Below, piece after piece: positions 13,701-25,227 of a DNA stretch of 64,000 bases. Location: NCBI RefSeq assembly GCF_030272615.1, contig NC_081407.1, forward strand, positions 376,646,877 through 376,710,876, in the 5' to 3' direction. This stretch comes from Cryptomeria japonica (lineage: Eukaryota > Streptophyta > Pinopsida > Cupressales > Cupressaceae). The translations under genes and the position numbers were made by a program. Positions within the stretch are counted from its first letter, which is position 1; each line of letters starts with the position of its first letter. The notes below the pieces were generated by a model that was not told where the DNA came from, did no database searches, and worked only from the letters and a program-made list of their open reading frames with translations.

Positions 13701-14579
13701 TATATCAAATGGATGTAAAATGTTCTTTTATGAATGGTGATCTTTAAGAGGAAGTTTGCATTAAACAACCCAATGTATTTTCATTGATAAATGATATAGA
13801 TATGGCTTGCAGATTAAGGAAAGCTTTGTATGGATTGAAACAAGCTCCTAGAGCTTGGTATGCTATATTGGACAAATATCTTTTCAAACTTGGTTACAAT
13901 AAAGGTAATGTTGATAGCAACCTATATTTCAAAGTGACTAATGATAACATCTTGGTTATTGAAGCTTTTTTGGAGGAGAAGATGGATTGTGTAAAGACTT
14001 TGCTAATAAGATGCAGAAAGAATTTGAAATGTCTATGATTGGGGAGATAAAATTCTTTTTAGGATTGCATATTTACCAGACTAATAAAGGTATATTCATA
14101 TGTCAAACAAATTACTTGAAGGAACTATTGAAGAAATTTGGTATGGAAAACTCTAAACCGGTAAGTACTCCTATGACTACAATTGATAAAATGACATTGA
14201 AGGATGATTTAGCTCTTGTTAATCCAACAAGCTATAAATCTATGATTGGAGGCTTACTGTATTTGACACAAACAAGACATGATATAATGAATGTAGTATG
14301 TATTGTTTCAAGATTTTAGAGTAATCCTAAAGAAAATCATGAATCGATGATGAAAAGGATTTTTTGGTATCTACAAGGCACAACAAATCTTTGTTTATGG
14401 TATCCTAAAGATGAAAATTTTGATTTATGTGCATACAGCGATGCAAATTGGGAAGGAGATGTAGATGACAAAAAGATCACCATTGGTGGGACATTCTTTC
14501 TTGGTAGCAGATTGATTCCATGGTTGAGCAAGAAATAGAGTTGTACATCATTATCAACAACAAAATCAGAATATGTTGT
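10776..14579 (+). pseudogene. Element B gag-pol, 5' portion (Gag to RNase H, interrupted by C)
   Basis: Gag begins at ATG 10776 (KLDGINYGIWKIRIETHL) and breaks at a TAG near 11124 and a frameshift near 11340. It continues in 11341-12198 with a serine-rich run and a CCHC knuckle (CFNCNKASHITSRC, 11602-11643). The protease site is DSV, not DSG (11904-11912), which should inactivate it. In integrase the first catalytic Asp is Asn (HTN, 12469), while the second Asp (12658) and the Glu (12766) remain. RT starts near 13430, but a frameshift and stops follow at about 13490-13640, and the YVDD region near 13960 has been lost by a small deletion. RNase H runs from about 14340 to 14579, where C interrupts it, and resumes at 21878. 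Clearly dead, and close to E in sequence. Confidence 0.93.
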
Positions 14580-16008
14580 TGTTGACATATGTGTAGAGTT
14601 TGATGACATGATGATAATGTATGTTGTCATTGATGTCAATATGCTAAAGTGTGAACCGGTATATTGAAGTAAGTAAACTAGCAAGTGAACTGGTATGATG
14701 AAGTGTGAACCGGTATATGCAAAGTTTGTATCAGGGTTTCACTTGATATGATTATCAGTTGGTAGTCTCAGCTTCAGGGTTTCCAGTTGATGCATTCCAA
14801 GTCTGTGTGATTTGACCAACGACATCCTATGATGAGTTAGCATTGAAATGAAGATTAGATTAAGTTGCCACGTTAGCCTTATGCGCGTGAAGGATTTCCT
14901 TAAGGATCTTGTATGAAGAAGATTGATTCTATCTACCTTGGGAATGTGCAAAATCTTAGTAAACAGTGGAGAGCACGTGATGGGTTATCAGCTTCTAGAA
15001 GTGGTGAAGAACAGACGATGTAGAACAACTTGAGATTTGTCCAAGATTGTTTTACCCTATGTAATGTGATTAAATGACCAAGATTGGATCGAATGTATTG
15101 TTAACCTAGATGCTTAGGGTTTTAGGTTTCAACCACTAACCTACTTATTGTCTATAAGGTCGATGATGATTTGCATTTGAAGTTGTTGGAAAATGAATGT
15201 ATATGAGGTGATTCTTGCCAGACCAGAGAAGTGAGTAGATATTTGCAGAGTGAGATTGCAGATGTAAAGGAACTGAAGTGGATTTGACTTGGCATTAAGT
15301 GTTGTTATCAGATCAGTGTATTACCTGTTGACTTCTAACCATTTCAGTAGATGGAAAATCCCTTTACCGAGTAGCTTTAACAAGCTTTTTGTAAATTCTT
15401 TAACAGGGTGACTCAAAATCATTGATTTCTTCAAATCCTCTTACAAGGTAACCTTTAATAGGGTTTTAACCTCTAATCGAGTATTTAGCCATCCCTTAAC
15501 CAAGTGATCCCTAGTAGGATTGGTTCCTAGCAAAACTTGTTGTAAATTCTTTAACTGGACTAGGCTCCTAAAAGAGCGAACATCAGAAGAGTTCAAGAAC
15601 AACTTGTGGGTATTCATTCCCACCGTGGTTTTTCCCAATTGGGTTTCCACGTGAAAAATTAGCGTGTTATGTGTGATTCTTTTTCATGTGATGTTTTAGT
15701 GTTTTCTGTTAAGCGGTAATGCAAGCTAATCTAATGGTCATTGTATTTTTGATGTGTTACTTGCTTAAGCTTATGAGTGAAGTTGAGATGAGTTATTAAG
15801 TTTTGAGAAGATCTAGGTGTTATTGGTTTATGTCTTTTACAGTCATACTGTGTTTTACGGATAGTGCCTTTGTTTAGATTGGTGATATTGTTTACCAATT
15901 AGTGCAGTCTTTGTAGTTTAAGTTGTTAGAGAAATTTTTGTCTATATTGATTCAGCCCCCCCCCCTCTCAGTACCTGTTGGGTATTTAGTGTTCATCATC
16001 ATTCATCA
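14580..16008 (+). repeat. Element C 5' LTR
   Basis: Starts TGTTGACATATG and ends ATTCATCA. It carries TTGTCATTGATGTCAA at about 14624-14639, a clean hairpin (GTGG 15628, CCC, AATT, GGG, CCAC 15650-15653) and a C10 tract at 15956-15965. Scattered differences from the 3' LTR include TGTTGA for TGTTGG at the very start. Confidence 0.95.
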
Positions 16009-16010
16009 AT

Positions 16011-16022
16011 TGGTATCAGAGC
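16011..16022 (+). other. Element C primer binding site
   Basis: TGGTATCAGAGC is an exact match to the complement of the plant initiator-methionine tRNA 3' end, two bases after the LTR. Confidence 0.95.
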
Positions 16023-16079
16023 ATCCTCCAGGTCCTTGGTGCTATAATCTTAACCACTTGAGGAAAAGATCCTATTCTA

Positions 16080-19000
16080 ATGATGAAGAGGGAAGGTCCT
16101 AAGTTCAACAGAGATAACTTTAAGATATGGAAGGAGCTCAACATTGGAACTATGTTGAGAATACTTATGTTGTCCCTACCGGTACTCTCACCGATGATCA
16201 AAGAAGAGAAATTCAGAATAATGGGCAAGTCATGGAAGCTCTTATCAGTAGTCTATCTGATACTGATTTTATAAATGTTCAAGATAAAGACAATCCCAAA
16301 GATGTATGGGATACTCTGGAAACTATCTATGGCGGTGATGAGCATGTGAAGCAAGCTAAGGAAGAGATCCTTAGGGGAAAATTTGAAGACATGCAGATGG
16401 TTGAAGGAGAGACCAGTCAACAATATGGGATAAGAATTAAAATTGTTGTTGGAGACATCAAGAGTGCAGGAGGCACAATAGATGACCCCACCATTGTTAG
16501 AAATTTTTTGAGATCCTTGTTACTGGTCTATGCAATAAGGGTTGCCGCTATTTAGGATTTGAGATCTATTGACAAGAAAAAGGTATCCCTAGACTCCATC
16601 ATTACTAAGTTGACCGCATATGAGCTAAATAGTTATGATGGCAGTGTTTAGAAGACTGAATCAACCTTTAGAGCATCTGTTACAATATCTAGAAAGGGAA
16701 AAGAGGTTGGTATCAGCTGTAAACCTAGACAAAGAAGGGATATGGATGATGAGGAGATCATGATGGAGTTTTAAGCTCTTCTTGCCAAGAGACTTCCTAA
16801 GGGAACTAGAAAATATAGAGGTAAGCTCCCTTTGAAATGTTTTTATTGCAATAGGATAGGACACATTGCTGTCAAATATCCTAATAGTGATAATAAGGAC
16901 AAACTAGAGAAGTTTAAAAAGTTCAAAGGAGTAAATAGGAGAAACTATCTTGTGCAGTCAATGAAGGTGTCACTGATGATGAATCAAAAGACAAAGAAAG
17001 CGAAGACATAGTGTTTGTAGCCATTAAGGAAGATGTGTCAGACAAGAAGGCTCTTGTCTCCCGCTTTGATAATTCTAATGAGTGGATTATTGATAGTGGA
17101 TGTTCTCACCACATGATTGGTGACCAGAGGAAGTTTATGTCTCTGGAAGAGTATGATAGAGGTGTAGTTCGATTTGGTAATGATACACCATGTATGGTAA
17201 AAGGAAAAGGGTCCATCTCTCTAAATGGAAAAAGCATTGTTGATAATGTGTATTGGGTAGAAGGTCTCAAGCATAACCTTTTGAGTGTTGCCCAGTTGAA
17301 TGATAAAGGACTCACTCTGGAATTCAAAGATGGAGTGTGAAAAATAAAAGGAAAGAGTGGTGAACTGATGGCCACCGGTATGCAGACCAAAGGTAACTTA
17401 TTTCAGTCAAATACAAATATCTGTCAATTTCTAATGGCTAATTTTGATGATAGTTGGATATGGCATAGGAGACTCTACCATGTAAATTTTGATAATATTG
17501 TGAAGGCCTGTAAGATCAAGGCAGTTAGAGGATTGCTTGTGCTGAACAAACTGGAGAATCCTTTGTGCAAAGAATGTCAACTGGGGAAAATGTCTTCCTC
17601 AACCTTCAAAGGTAAATCTTTCATAGCAGATAATTTACTTGATCTTGTGCATACTCGTTTGTGTGGTCCTATGAAAAATAGGAGTGTCCAGGGAGATAGG
17701 TACTTTATGATTCTTATTGCTGAATGCTCTAGAATGATGTGGGTCACATTCTTGAAAGGCAAGTCTGAAGCTTTTGAAAAGTTTAAAGCCTTCAGAGCAC
17801 TAGTTGAAAAGGAAAGCAGTAAAAGAATTAAATGCCTTAGAACCGACCAAGGAGGTGAGTTCACTTTTGGTGAATTCAATAAGTACTCTGAAGAGAACGA
17901 CATCAAGAGGCAACTATCTGCCCCCTGGAATCCACAAAAGAATTGCCTAGTAGAAAGGAACAATCGGACTGTAGTTGAAGTAGCCAGAACGATGTTGATT
18001 CAAGGGAAGGTTGCTCACACTTTTTGGAGAGAAGCGGTGAGCATTGCAGTGTACACTATGAACTGAGTACTCATCAAGAAAGGTAAGGATAAAACTCCTT
18101 ATGAGTATTGGACCAGTAAAACTCTAGTACTAAGCTACTTTATAATATTTGGTAGCAAGTGTTATTTCAAGAGAAGTGAACACCAGAGCAAGTTTGATGC
18201 AAAATGTGATGAGGGAATATTCTTAGGGTATTCCACTAAGAGAAAAGCTCTCAATTGTTTTAACAATAGGACTCATAGAATTGTTGAAAGTATCAATGTT
18301 AAAGTTGATGAAACCTCTGAGAAACCAAAGGAAATTGGCAATGAGCAAGCAGTAGATGAACGGGGTGTAACCTTTTGGGAACCGATTGTAAAATAACCAA
18401 GTACAAGTAACAGTGCTCCTACACCAGTAGACGCTGATGTAGATGAAGATGAAGATGAGGATGAAGAGGAAAAGAAAGAGGAATCAGCCAAGATCATTCC
18501 TAGGTATATAAAGCTGCATCATGATCCAAAGTAGATCATAAGGGATAAGGATACAAGCTTACTTATAAGAAGAAAGGTCAGAGATAATTCTTGCATGATT
18601 TCTGAATTTGAGCCCAAAACATTTAAATAGGCACACAAAGATGAAGACTGGATTAAGGCTATGGAAGAGGAGCTTGACCAAATAGAAAAGAATGGTACAT
18701 GGTCTTTGGTACCCAGACTTGAGCACAAAAATGTTATTGGCACCAAATGGGTTTTTAGAAACAAGCTAAATGAAGATGGAACAGTGGTAAGAAACAAAGC
18801 AAGATTGGTATGTAAGGGATATGCTCAAGAAGAAGGAGAAGACTATGGAGAAACCTTTTCTCTAGTAGCTAGATTGGAAGGAGTTTGACTGTTACTTGCA
18901 TATGCAGCCTTCAAGGGATTAAAAGTGTATCAAATAAGATCAAGTAAGATGGTACTTTTACATGTATCCAGCTGGAACTCTTCCATAAATCTTCAAGACC

Positions 19001-20206
19001 ATATTGATAGCATTCTTGAATAGAATACTTGAAGAGGAAGTGTATATAGGGCAACCAAATGGGTTTTCCCTATCAGAAGATAGTGATATGGTGTGTAGGC
19101 TACATAAGGCCTTGTATGGATTGAAGCAAGCACCTAGAGCATGGTATAAATGTTTACACTCCCATCTTGTGAAGATTGGTTTTGAAAGAACAAGTGAAGA
19201 TAGCAATATGTATCTAAAGTCAGAAGGAGATCAGATTCTGATCTGTGAAGTGCTTGTTGATGACATAATTTTTGGTAAAGATGATAAGATGAGCCATGCA
19301 TTTGCAGATGAAATGAAGAAGGAATTCGAGATGTCACTAATCTGAGAGATTAAGTTCTTCATTGGACTACAGATTCAACAAATGAAAGATGGTATCTTTA
19401 TCACTCAGTCCATGTATGTCAAAGAGATGTTGAAGACCTTTGGCATGGAAGACAACAAACCGGTTGGTACACCGATGATGACCGGTTGTAAATTGTCAAA
19501 AGAAGATGACTCAGCGTTGGTGAATGAGAAGGAATATCGGTCAATGATTGGTAAGTTGCACTATGTAGTACACAACAGACCAGATATTACACATGCAGTG
19601 GGCATTGCTACACATTTCCAAAAAAGTCCAAGAGAATCCCACTTGGTACCAATCAAGTGGATTCTTAAATATTTGAAGGGAACTATAGATTATAGATTGT
19701 GGTATCCATACAATAATGATTTCAATCTCAAAGTGTTTATCGATGCCAATTGGGCTGGTAATGTGGATGACTGGAAGAGCACAACTGGTGGTGCATTCTT
19801 TATCAGTGGTAGACTAGTCTATTAGATGAGAAAGAAGTAGAGTTGTATCTCTCAGTCCATAGTAGAAGCAGAATATGTAGCAGCATTTATGAACTACACT
19901 CAAACAATTTGGATGAAACATGTATTAAGTGGTTTCAAAGTCCTTGTATCTGAACCGGTGAGTATATTTTGTGATAACACAAGTGCAATTAATATTTCCA
20001 AGAATCTAGTATTGCATGCTAGAACCAAGCACTTCGAGCTCAAGTATCATTTCTATAGGGAGAAAGTTTAGAACAAAGAGGTTGTATTGGACCATGTTTC
20101 CACTAAGGAGCAGCTAGCAAATATATTCACCAAGCCTCTACCGAAGGCTACATTTACCTATTTAAGAGGTGAATTAGGGGTGTTGCCCCTTCAAGATGTG
20201 AACTAA
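16080..20206 (+). pseudogene. Element C gag-pol, degraded Ty1/copia polyprotein
   Basis: Gag starts near ATG 16080 and shifts frame at about 16125. Most of Gag is read in 16127-16555, with later stops. The knuckle has lost its last Cys (CFYCNRIGHIAVKY, about 16838-16880). The protease DSG is at 17092-17100. In integrase the first catalytic Asp is Arg (HTR, 17656), while the second Asp (17845) and the Glu (17953) remain. After integrase there is an acidic Asp/Glu run at 18436-18480. RT spans about 18650-19600 with LVDD at 19253-19264, but a foreign stretch of roughly 70 bases (about 18936-19008) replaces the conserved YQMDVKSAFLN region. RNase H ends at TAA 20204-20206 after IFTKPLPKATF. Stops and frameshifts throughout make it inactive. 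Confidence 0.93.
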
Positions 20207-20452
20207 AGGTATGTGCTCCACATCAGTTAGGTATTGCATTATCAAATCTTTTCAGGATTGATGTGTTGAGGGATGCTACTCCTCAGTGTGACCATCATAG
20301 TGCAACATGGAAGCTTGTGTCTCCACTTTGGCATTATTGTCAAAGGGGGAGAAGATATGAAGCAGAGAAGGTATCTGCAATATTGAAGACATAATATGGA
20401 AGAAGATGTAGAGATATCTTGGTGTATTTCCATCAATGTCAAAGGGGGAGAT
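20207..20452 (+). other. Element C 3' tail with two polypurine tracts
   Basis: Noncoding tail. TCAAAGGGGGAGAAG occurs at about 20339, and the proper polypurine tract AAAGGGGGAGAT at 20441-20452 abuts the 3' LTR. Both are preceded by a GT-rich/TGTCAA motif. Confidence 0.85.
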
Positions 20453-21877
20453 TGTTGGCATATGTGTAGAGCTTGATGACATGATGATAATGTATGTTGT
20501 CATTGATGTCAATATGTTGAAGTGTGAACCGGTATATTGAAGTAAGTAAACCGGCAAGTGAACTGGTATGATGAAGTGTGAACCGGTATATGCAAATTTT
20601 GTATCAGGGTTTCACTTGATATGACTACCGATTGGTAGTCTCAGCTTCAGGGTTTCCGGTTGATGCATTCCAAGTCTGTGTGATTCAACCGATGACATCC
20701 TATGATGAGTTAGCATTGAAATGAAGATTAGATCATGTTGCCACATCAACCTTGTGCACTTGAAGTATTTCCTTGAGGATCTTACATAATAATATTGATT
20801 CTATCTACCTCAGGAATATGCAAAACCTTAGTAAATGGTGGAGAGCATGTGATGGTTTATCAGTTTCTAGAAGCAGTGAAGAACGGACGATGCAGAACAT
20901 CTTGAGATTTGTCCAAGATTGTTTTACCCTATGTAATGTCATTAAATAGCTCAGATTGGACCGACTATATTGTTAACCTAGATGCTTATGGTTTTAGGTT
21001 TTGGCCACCGCCATAATTATTGTCTATAAGGTCGATGATGATTTTTATTTGAAGTTGTTGGCAAATGAATGTATGTGAGGTGATTCTTGCCAAACCAGAG
21101 AAGTGAGTAGAGATTTGTAGAGTGAGATTGCAAATGTAAAGGAACTGAAGTGGAACTGCCTTGGCATTAAGTTTTGTTATCAGATCAATGTATTACCTAT
21201 TGACTTCTAACCATTTTAGTAGATGGAAAATCCCTTTACCGGGTAGCTTTAACAAGCTTTTTGTAAATCCTTTAACAAGGTGACTCAGAATCATTGAGTT
21301 ATTCAAATCCTCTTACAAGGTAACCTTTAACAGGGTTTTAACCCTAACCGGGTATTTAGCCATCCCTTAACCATGTGATCCCTAGTAGGATCGGTTCCTA
21401 GTAGAACCTGTTGTAAACTCTTTAACTGGACTAGGCTCCTAACAGAGCGAACTTCAAATGAGTTCAAGAACAACTTGTGGGTATTCATCCCCACCGTGGT
21501 TTTTCCCAATTGGGTTTCCACGTGAAAAATCAGCATGTTATGTGTGATGCTTTTTCATGTGATGTTTTAGTGTTTTTTGTTAAATGGTAATGCAAGCTGA
21601 TCTAATAGTCATTGTATTTATGATGTGTTACTTGCTTAAGCTTATGGGTGAAGTTGAGATGAGTTATTAAGTTTTGAGAAGATATAGGTGTTATCGGTTT
21701 TTTGTCTTTTACAATCATACTGTGTTTTACCAGTACTGCCTTGGTTTAGATTGGTGATATTGTTTATGAGTTAGTGCAGTCTTTACAGTTTAAGTTGTTA
21801 AAGAAATTTTTGTCTCTACTAATTCACCCCCCCCTCTCAGTACTTGTTGGGTATTTACTATTCATAATTATTCATCA
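20453..21877 (+). repeat. Element C 3' LTR
   Basis: Starts TGTTGGCATATG and ends ATTCATCA (1425 bp). It is collinear with 14580-16008, with the same hairpin near 21494-21520 and a C8 tract at about 21827-21834. Confidence 0.95.
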
Positions 21878-22206
21878 GTTGCAACAACAACTAATTGTAC
21901 TCAGGTTTTATGGATTAAGAAAATGTTGAAGCACATAAAGGTAAAATGCAAAGAACCTATAATCATTTATTATGATAATTCAACAGCAATTGATACATCA
22001 AAGAATCTGGTATTTCACTCTAAGACTAAACATGTTTCTATGAAATATAATTTTGTGAAAGAGAATGTTGAAGCAAAAGAAGTGAGATTGGTTTATGTGA
22101 ATACTAAAGAGCAGATGGTAGATATCTTTACTAATCCTTTGTCTAAGGAAACTTTTGAATATCTCAGAGAGTAGCTTGGGGTAATACCCTCACCAGTAGA
22201 GACTTA
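21878..22206 (+). pseudogene. Element B RNase H, 3' portion
   Basis: Resumes B's RNase H after element C: CTQVLWIKKML, then FHSKTKHVSMKYNF, then a terminal LSKETFEYLRE. An in-frame TAG at 22172 lies just before the LGVIPSPVET end. The final stop is near 22204-22206. The reading frame joins exactly to the sequence before 14575 once C is removed. Confidence 0.92.
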
Positions 22207-22570
22207 GACTATTGATGTTTGGCATCAAACTGATAGAATTAATAGAGAAACCTTTTTCCGGCTTTGATGGTGGAGAGCTACTTCTTAGGGGGGGTAGTTG
22301 GTTATAATAGTTGGTTATATAAATTGGTTGTATGTTCTGGTATTTATATTGCTTTGGCATTTGATGTCAAAGGGGGAGAGAGATCTATGGGAAAAACATT
22401 ATCCTTTGGGGAGGGACACATTGGCGGAGACACATTTACTCTCTACATTTGTATTTTGATTTCTGGTATTGATCTATTCTAGAGATTGTTGGTTTTTGGT
22501 TTTTGCCATTCTGTTTTGGCACTTAGATGTTTTTCCATCTTGTGTTGCTATCAATGCAAAAGGGGGAGAT
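22207..22570 (+). other. Element B 3' tail with polypurine tracts
   Basis: Noncoding. GATGTCAAAGGGGGAGAG occurs at about 22363-22380, and the polypurine tract AAAAGGGGGAGAT at 22558-22570 abuts the LTR. Nothing else is recognised. The 72-residue frame at 22264-22482 has no domain and is not called. Confidence 0.8.
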
Positions 22571-23622
22571 TGTTGGTATTAAGGATGTGTTGCATTAGTT
22601 TTGTCATTGATGTCAACACTTATCCTTCTGGAGATCTTTGGTTATGATGAACCGACACATTATGTTCACTGGCAAGTTCAGTGACTTATGCACAGTCACC
22701 GATATATTGTTCACTGACATTGAGGATGACTTCTTATCATTTGGAAATCACTTGGTTATGTTGAAGATATGGTTTTGGTTATTGGTCTAATCAGGTTCAC
22801 ATGTTTATTTTTACCAGCAAATTGGTCTAGGTTATGAACCGACATGCATTATCTATTCTAGATCAGCACGACACGTTATGGAGATGATTTATTAATTGGA
22901 TATTATTGTAAATGTATTGAGCTGACATGATGCATCACATCTTGACATGTTTATAATTGATTTTATTGTAATATTCTTAGTAATTCAACCTACACATTTG
23001 GTCCTAGGTTTTGGTATAAATATAATGTCTCATTTTTGAGATGTGAAATGGTATGAGAAGAGAAGAAAAAAGTTATGTTATTGTAACATGGTAAGTGTGA
23101 ATATTGAAGATCATATGAGCAAACCATAGAGAAGGTTCAAGGAAGGTTTGAAGGTGATTATCAAAGCTTAATCTGTACTTAATCCAACATTGGAGATGCT
23201 ACTTTGAGGAGTAAATTATCATTGGATTTAACCATCCAATTGTAGTCAGTGTGACTCCTATTTTGTGATTGAGCAGTGAGCTCTAGGAAGTTGGCCTTTC
23301 TGCATATGCAGACCCCATTTGTATACAGATACTATCTGTAGTAGTATCATCAGATTGTGGGTAAGGTTTCCCACCATGGTTTTTTCCCTTACAGGGTTTC
23401 CACATACAAAGCTCTGTGTTATGTGTTGTAGATGTTGTTTCTCTTTCTGTTTTATGCATTAAGCTTTACCAGTATTAATATTAACTACTAATCTATCAAC
23501 CGACATTAAGTTTGGTTTACTAGTATTAAGTATCAAGTTTGATTAAGTTATATTTAGATTGAAATTAATAGACAATTGATTCACCCCCCCCCCCCCATCT
23601 CAGTTTCCTCCGGCTCCTAACA
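22571..23622 (+). repeat. Element B 3' LTR
   Basis: Starts TGTTGGTATTAAGG and ends CTCCTAACA (1052 bp). TTTGTCATTGATGTCAAC lies near 22600. A C13 tract sits near the end (23584-23596), against a broken short C run in the 5' LTR. AGGTG follows at 23623-23627. Confidence 0.95.
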
Positions 23623-23781
23623 AGGTGTTCATGTGAAAAAATGTCAGATCTTTTGGGGAGAGGTATTCATGTTAATCTAAGGGGGAGATATATCTAGTTT
23701 AACTTTTAGATATTGTTGGCATCCCTTGGCACTTGGATTTTTTTCACATTCAGTGTTTTTAGCAATGCCAAAGGGGGATAT
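23623..23781 (+). other. Element A 3' tail, right part, with polypurine tracts
   Basis: Begins with the right AGGTG target copy of B. It contains TTTTGGGGAGAGG, TAAGGGGGAGAT and finally AAAGGGGGATAT at about 23770-23781 next to A's 3' LTR. Joined to 9493-9653 it forms one continuous element tail. Confidence 0.85.
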
Positions 23782-24263
23782 TGTTAGAAATATGCTAGAT
23801 TTGGTTAAGTGTTGTCATTGATGTTAACACTATATCTCGGTTGGATCTATCCCGGTTAGTCTTGGTGATCATATTTGTTCTGGCTGTGTTTCTGATCCGA
23901 TATTATCAAAAATCTAGAATCTATGTTGGATGCTTATTCTGATGGTTATATACATGCTATATTCTAGTGCTTCATGATTTGGTGACCCAGATGCTATTGC
24001 TTTTGGCTTTTGTCTCTACCAGCTAGCTTTTCGCTCTACCAGCTTGCCTAGCATTCCTGATTAGCTAAATTGATATGCATTCTTTGGTGACTTGATCATT
24101 GGATTTTGAGTCCGGCTTATGGAATTAGTTTCTATCATGTTGTTGGTGCTTCTTCATCATATCCTGAGTGTTTGGTAACTTTGCACTGGATGGCATGATG
24201 TTAGTGGTCCTATTTGGATATGGTTAAAACTTTCACTGAGGGTTTCTACCAGTTGGTGAAGCG
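23782..24263 (+). repeat. Element A 3' LTR, first 482 bases
   Basis: Starts TGTTAGAAATATGC directly after a polypurine tract, with TTGTCATTGATGTTAAC about 30 bases in. It is cut at 24263 by the terminus of D. The expected LTR end (a CCCCCCC run, then CTAACA) is not found to the right of D, so the remainder appears deleted. Confidence 0.75.
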
Positions 24264-25227
24264 TGTTGGAATCCAAGAACACTGAGAGGGGGGTGAATCA
24301 GTGTTTTATCAGTAAAGTTAGATTTGAACTTATTGCTTATTGACCGATTAACAATAAATAAAATTAGAATGCATACACCAAATAACACAAAGAAAGGCAA
24401 CACCATAACACCAAGATTTATACGTGGAAAACCTTGCAAAGGGAAAAACCATGGTGGGGATGATACCCACAATATCTATATACTTAAACAAGGTATATAA
24501 ATATTACATAAGACGTTATGCACATGGAGAAAGGCCAACCACCTAGAGCTCACTGGTCTAACACAAAATAGGAAGTCTCGCTAACTTACAATACATTACC
24601 CTATGTTTACAAATGAGAATGAACATATAAATAACATCTAACCACACTGAATAAGTTGTGGTGAATTCTCTGATATCCTCATCTCTTATACTGGTTCTTT
24701 GATGCTATGTTCTGCTACCGGTTATGTTGTGCATGTGAAACTGCACACAGTCACTTTTGATCGCTGACCAAAAAGCATACCAGAACTTACTGAAATATTT
24801 GCAACCAAAAATTTGCATTCCATTCCATCATTCTGATCTATCACCAAGGTGATCTTCTTAAATATCCTTCTAACTTAACCATGTCATCTTCAATGAGAAA
24901 TATAAACAAGTCGGCTGCCAGAACAAAATAAAAATTAATCATAAAACTAATGACCATGTTGGCTTCATATGTTACCACCAAAATCCATGAAGACATAATC
25001 AAGACCATGAGATTTCCTTAGCTAGGTCCTATTCATTATCGGGTTCAGTATACATGTTATCAAGATCAAGACGTGTTATCGGGATGAAGTGAATGTTGGT
25101 GTTGGTGTAAAGTAATGTGAATGTCAGTTAACCAAACAATCAAACCTTTTAATTTGAGATGATGAGTTGCCATCAATGACAACCCAAAATGCCATTAACC
25201 CTTCTGGATGAGTTTCAATTTCCAGCA
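24264..25227 (-). repeat. Element D 3' LTR (left copy)
   Basis: The plus strand reads TGTTGGAATCCAAG at the left edge and TTTCCAGCA at the right. It contains the hairpin motif (GGAAAACCTTGC, then GGGAAAAACCATGG, 24424-24454) and the GGGGGGTGAATCA element-end motif at about 24289-24301. It matches 32702-33666 along its length with scattered differences. Confidence 0.93.

Larger units (their letters stand above)
14580..21877 (+). mobile_element. Ty1/copia element C, nested inside B's RNase H
   Basis: LTRs 14580-16008 and 20453-21877 (1429 and 1425 bp), a perfect primer site, decayed gag-pol and a polypurine tract. The flanks are GTTGT (14575-14579) and GTTGC (21878-21882), a 5-bp target duplication with one later change. 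Removing C and one target copy rejoins B's RNase H in frame (EYVATTTNCTQVLW). C is related to G in coding sequence and belongs to a different lineage from A, B and E. Confidence 0.95.
9654..23622 (+). mobile_element. Ty1/copia element B, inserted in A and carrying C
   Basis: Two LTRs of about 1.06 kb (9654-10718 and 22571-23622), each starting TGTTGGTATTA and ending CCTAACA, flank a copia interior split by element C. Perfect 5-bp target duplications, AGGTG at 9649-9653 and 23623-23627, show that it is a single insertion into A's 3' tail rather than a tandem array sharing an LTR. Without C it would be about 6.7 kb. Confidence 0.95.
5107..24263 (+). mobile_element. Ty1/copia element A, host of nested elements B and C
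   Basis: Element A consists of a truncated 5' LTR end, a duplicated primer site, a decayed gag-pol (5280-9492), a 3' tail interrupted by B (9654-23622) and a partial 3' LTR (23782-24263). Removing B with one AGGTG target copy restores a tail with several GGGGGAGA-like tracts leading to a polypurine tract and a TGTTAG terminus, as in the other elements here. Both outer LTR edges are missing: the 5' LTR is reduced to roughly its last 100 bases, and the 3' LTR is cut by D, with no remainder found beyond D. No target duplication can be identified for A. Confidence 0.8.

Noticed and set aside
17577-17963. Minus-strand 128-residue frame inside C
   Set aside because: Antisense shadow of the integrase coding sequence.
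14337-20557. Similar minus-strand frames at 14337-14684 and 20276-20557
   Set aside because: Both cover the start of C's LTRs in antisense. Repeat due to the LTR pair.
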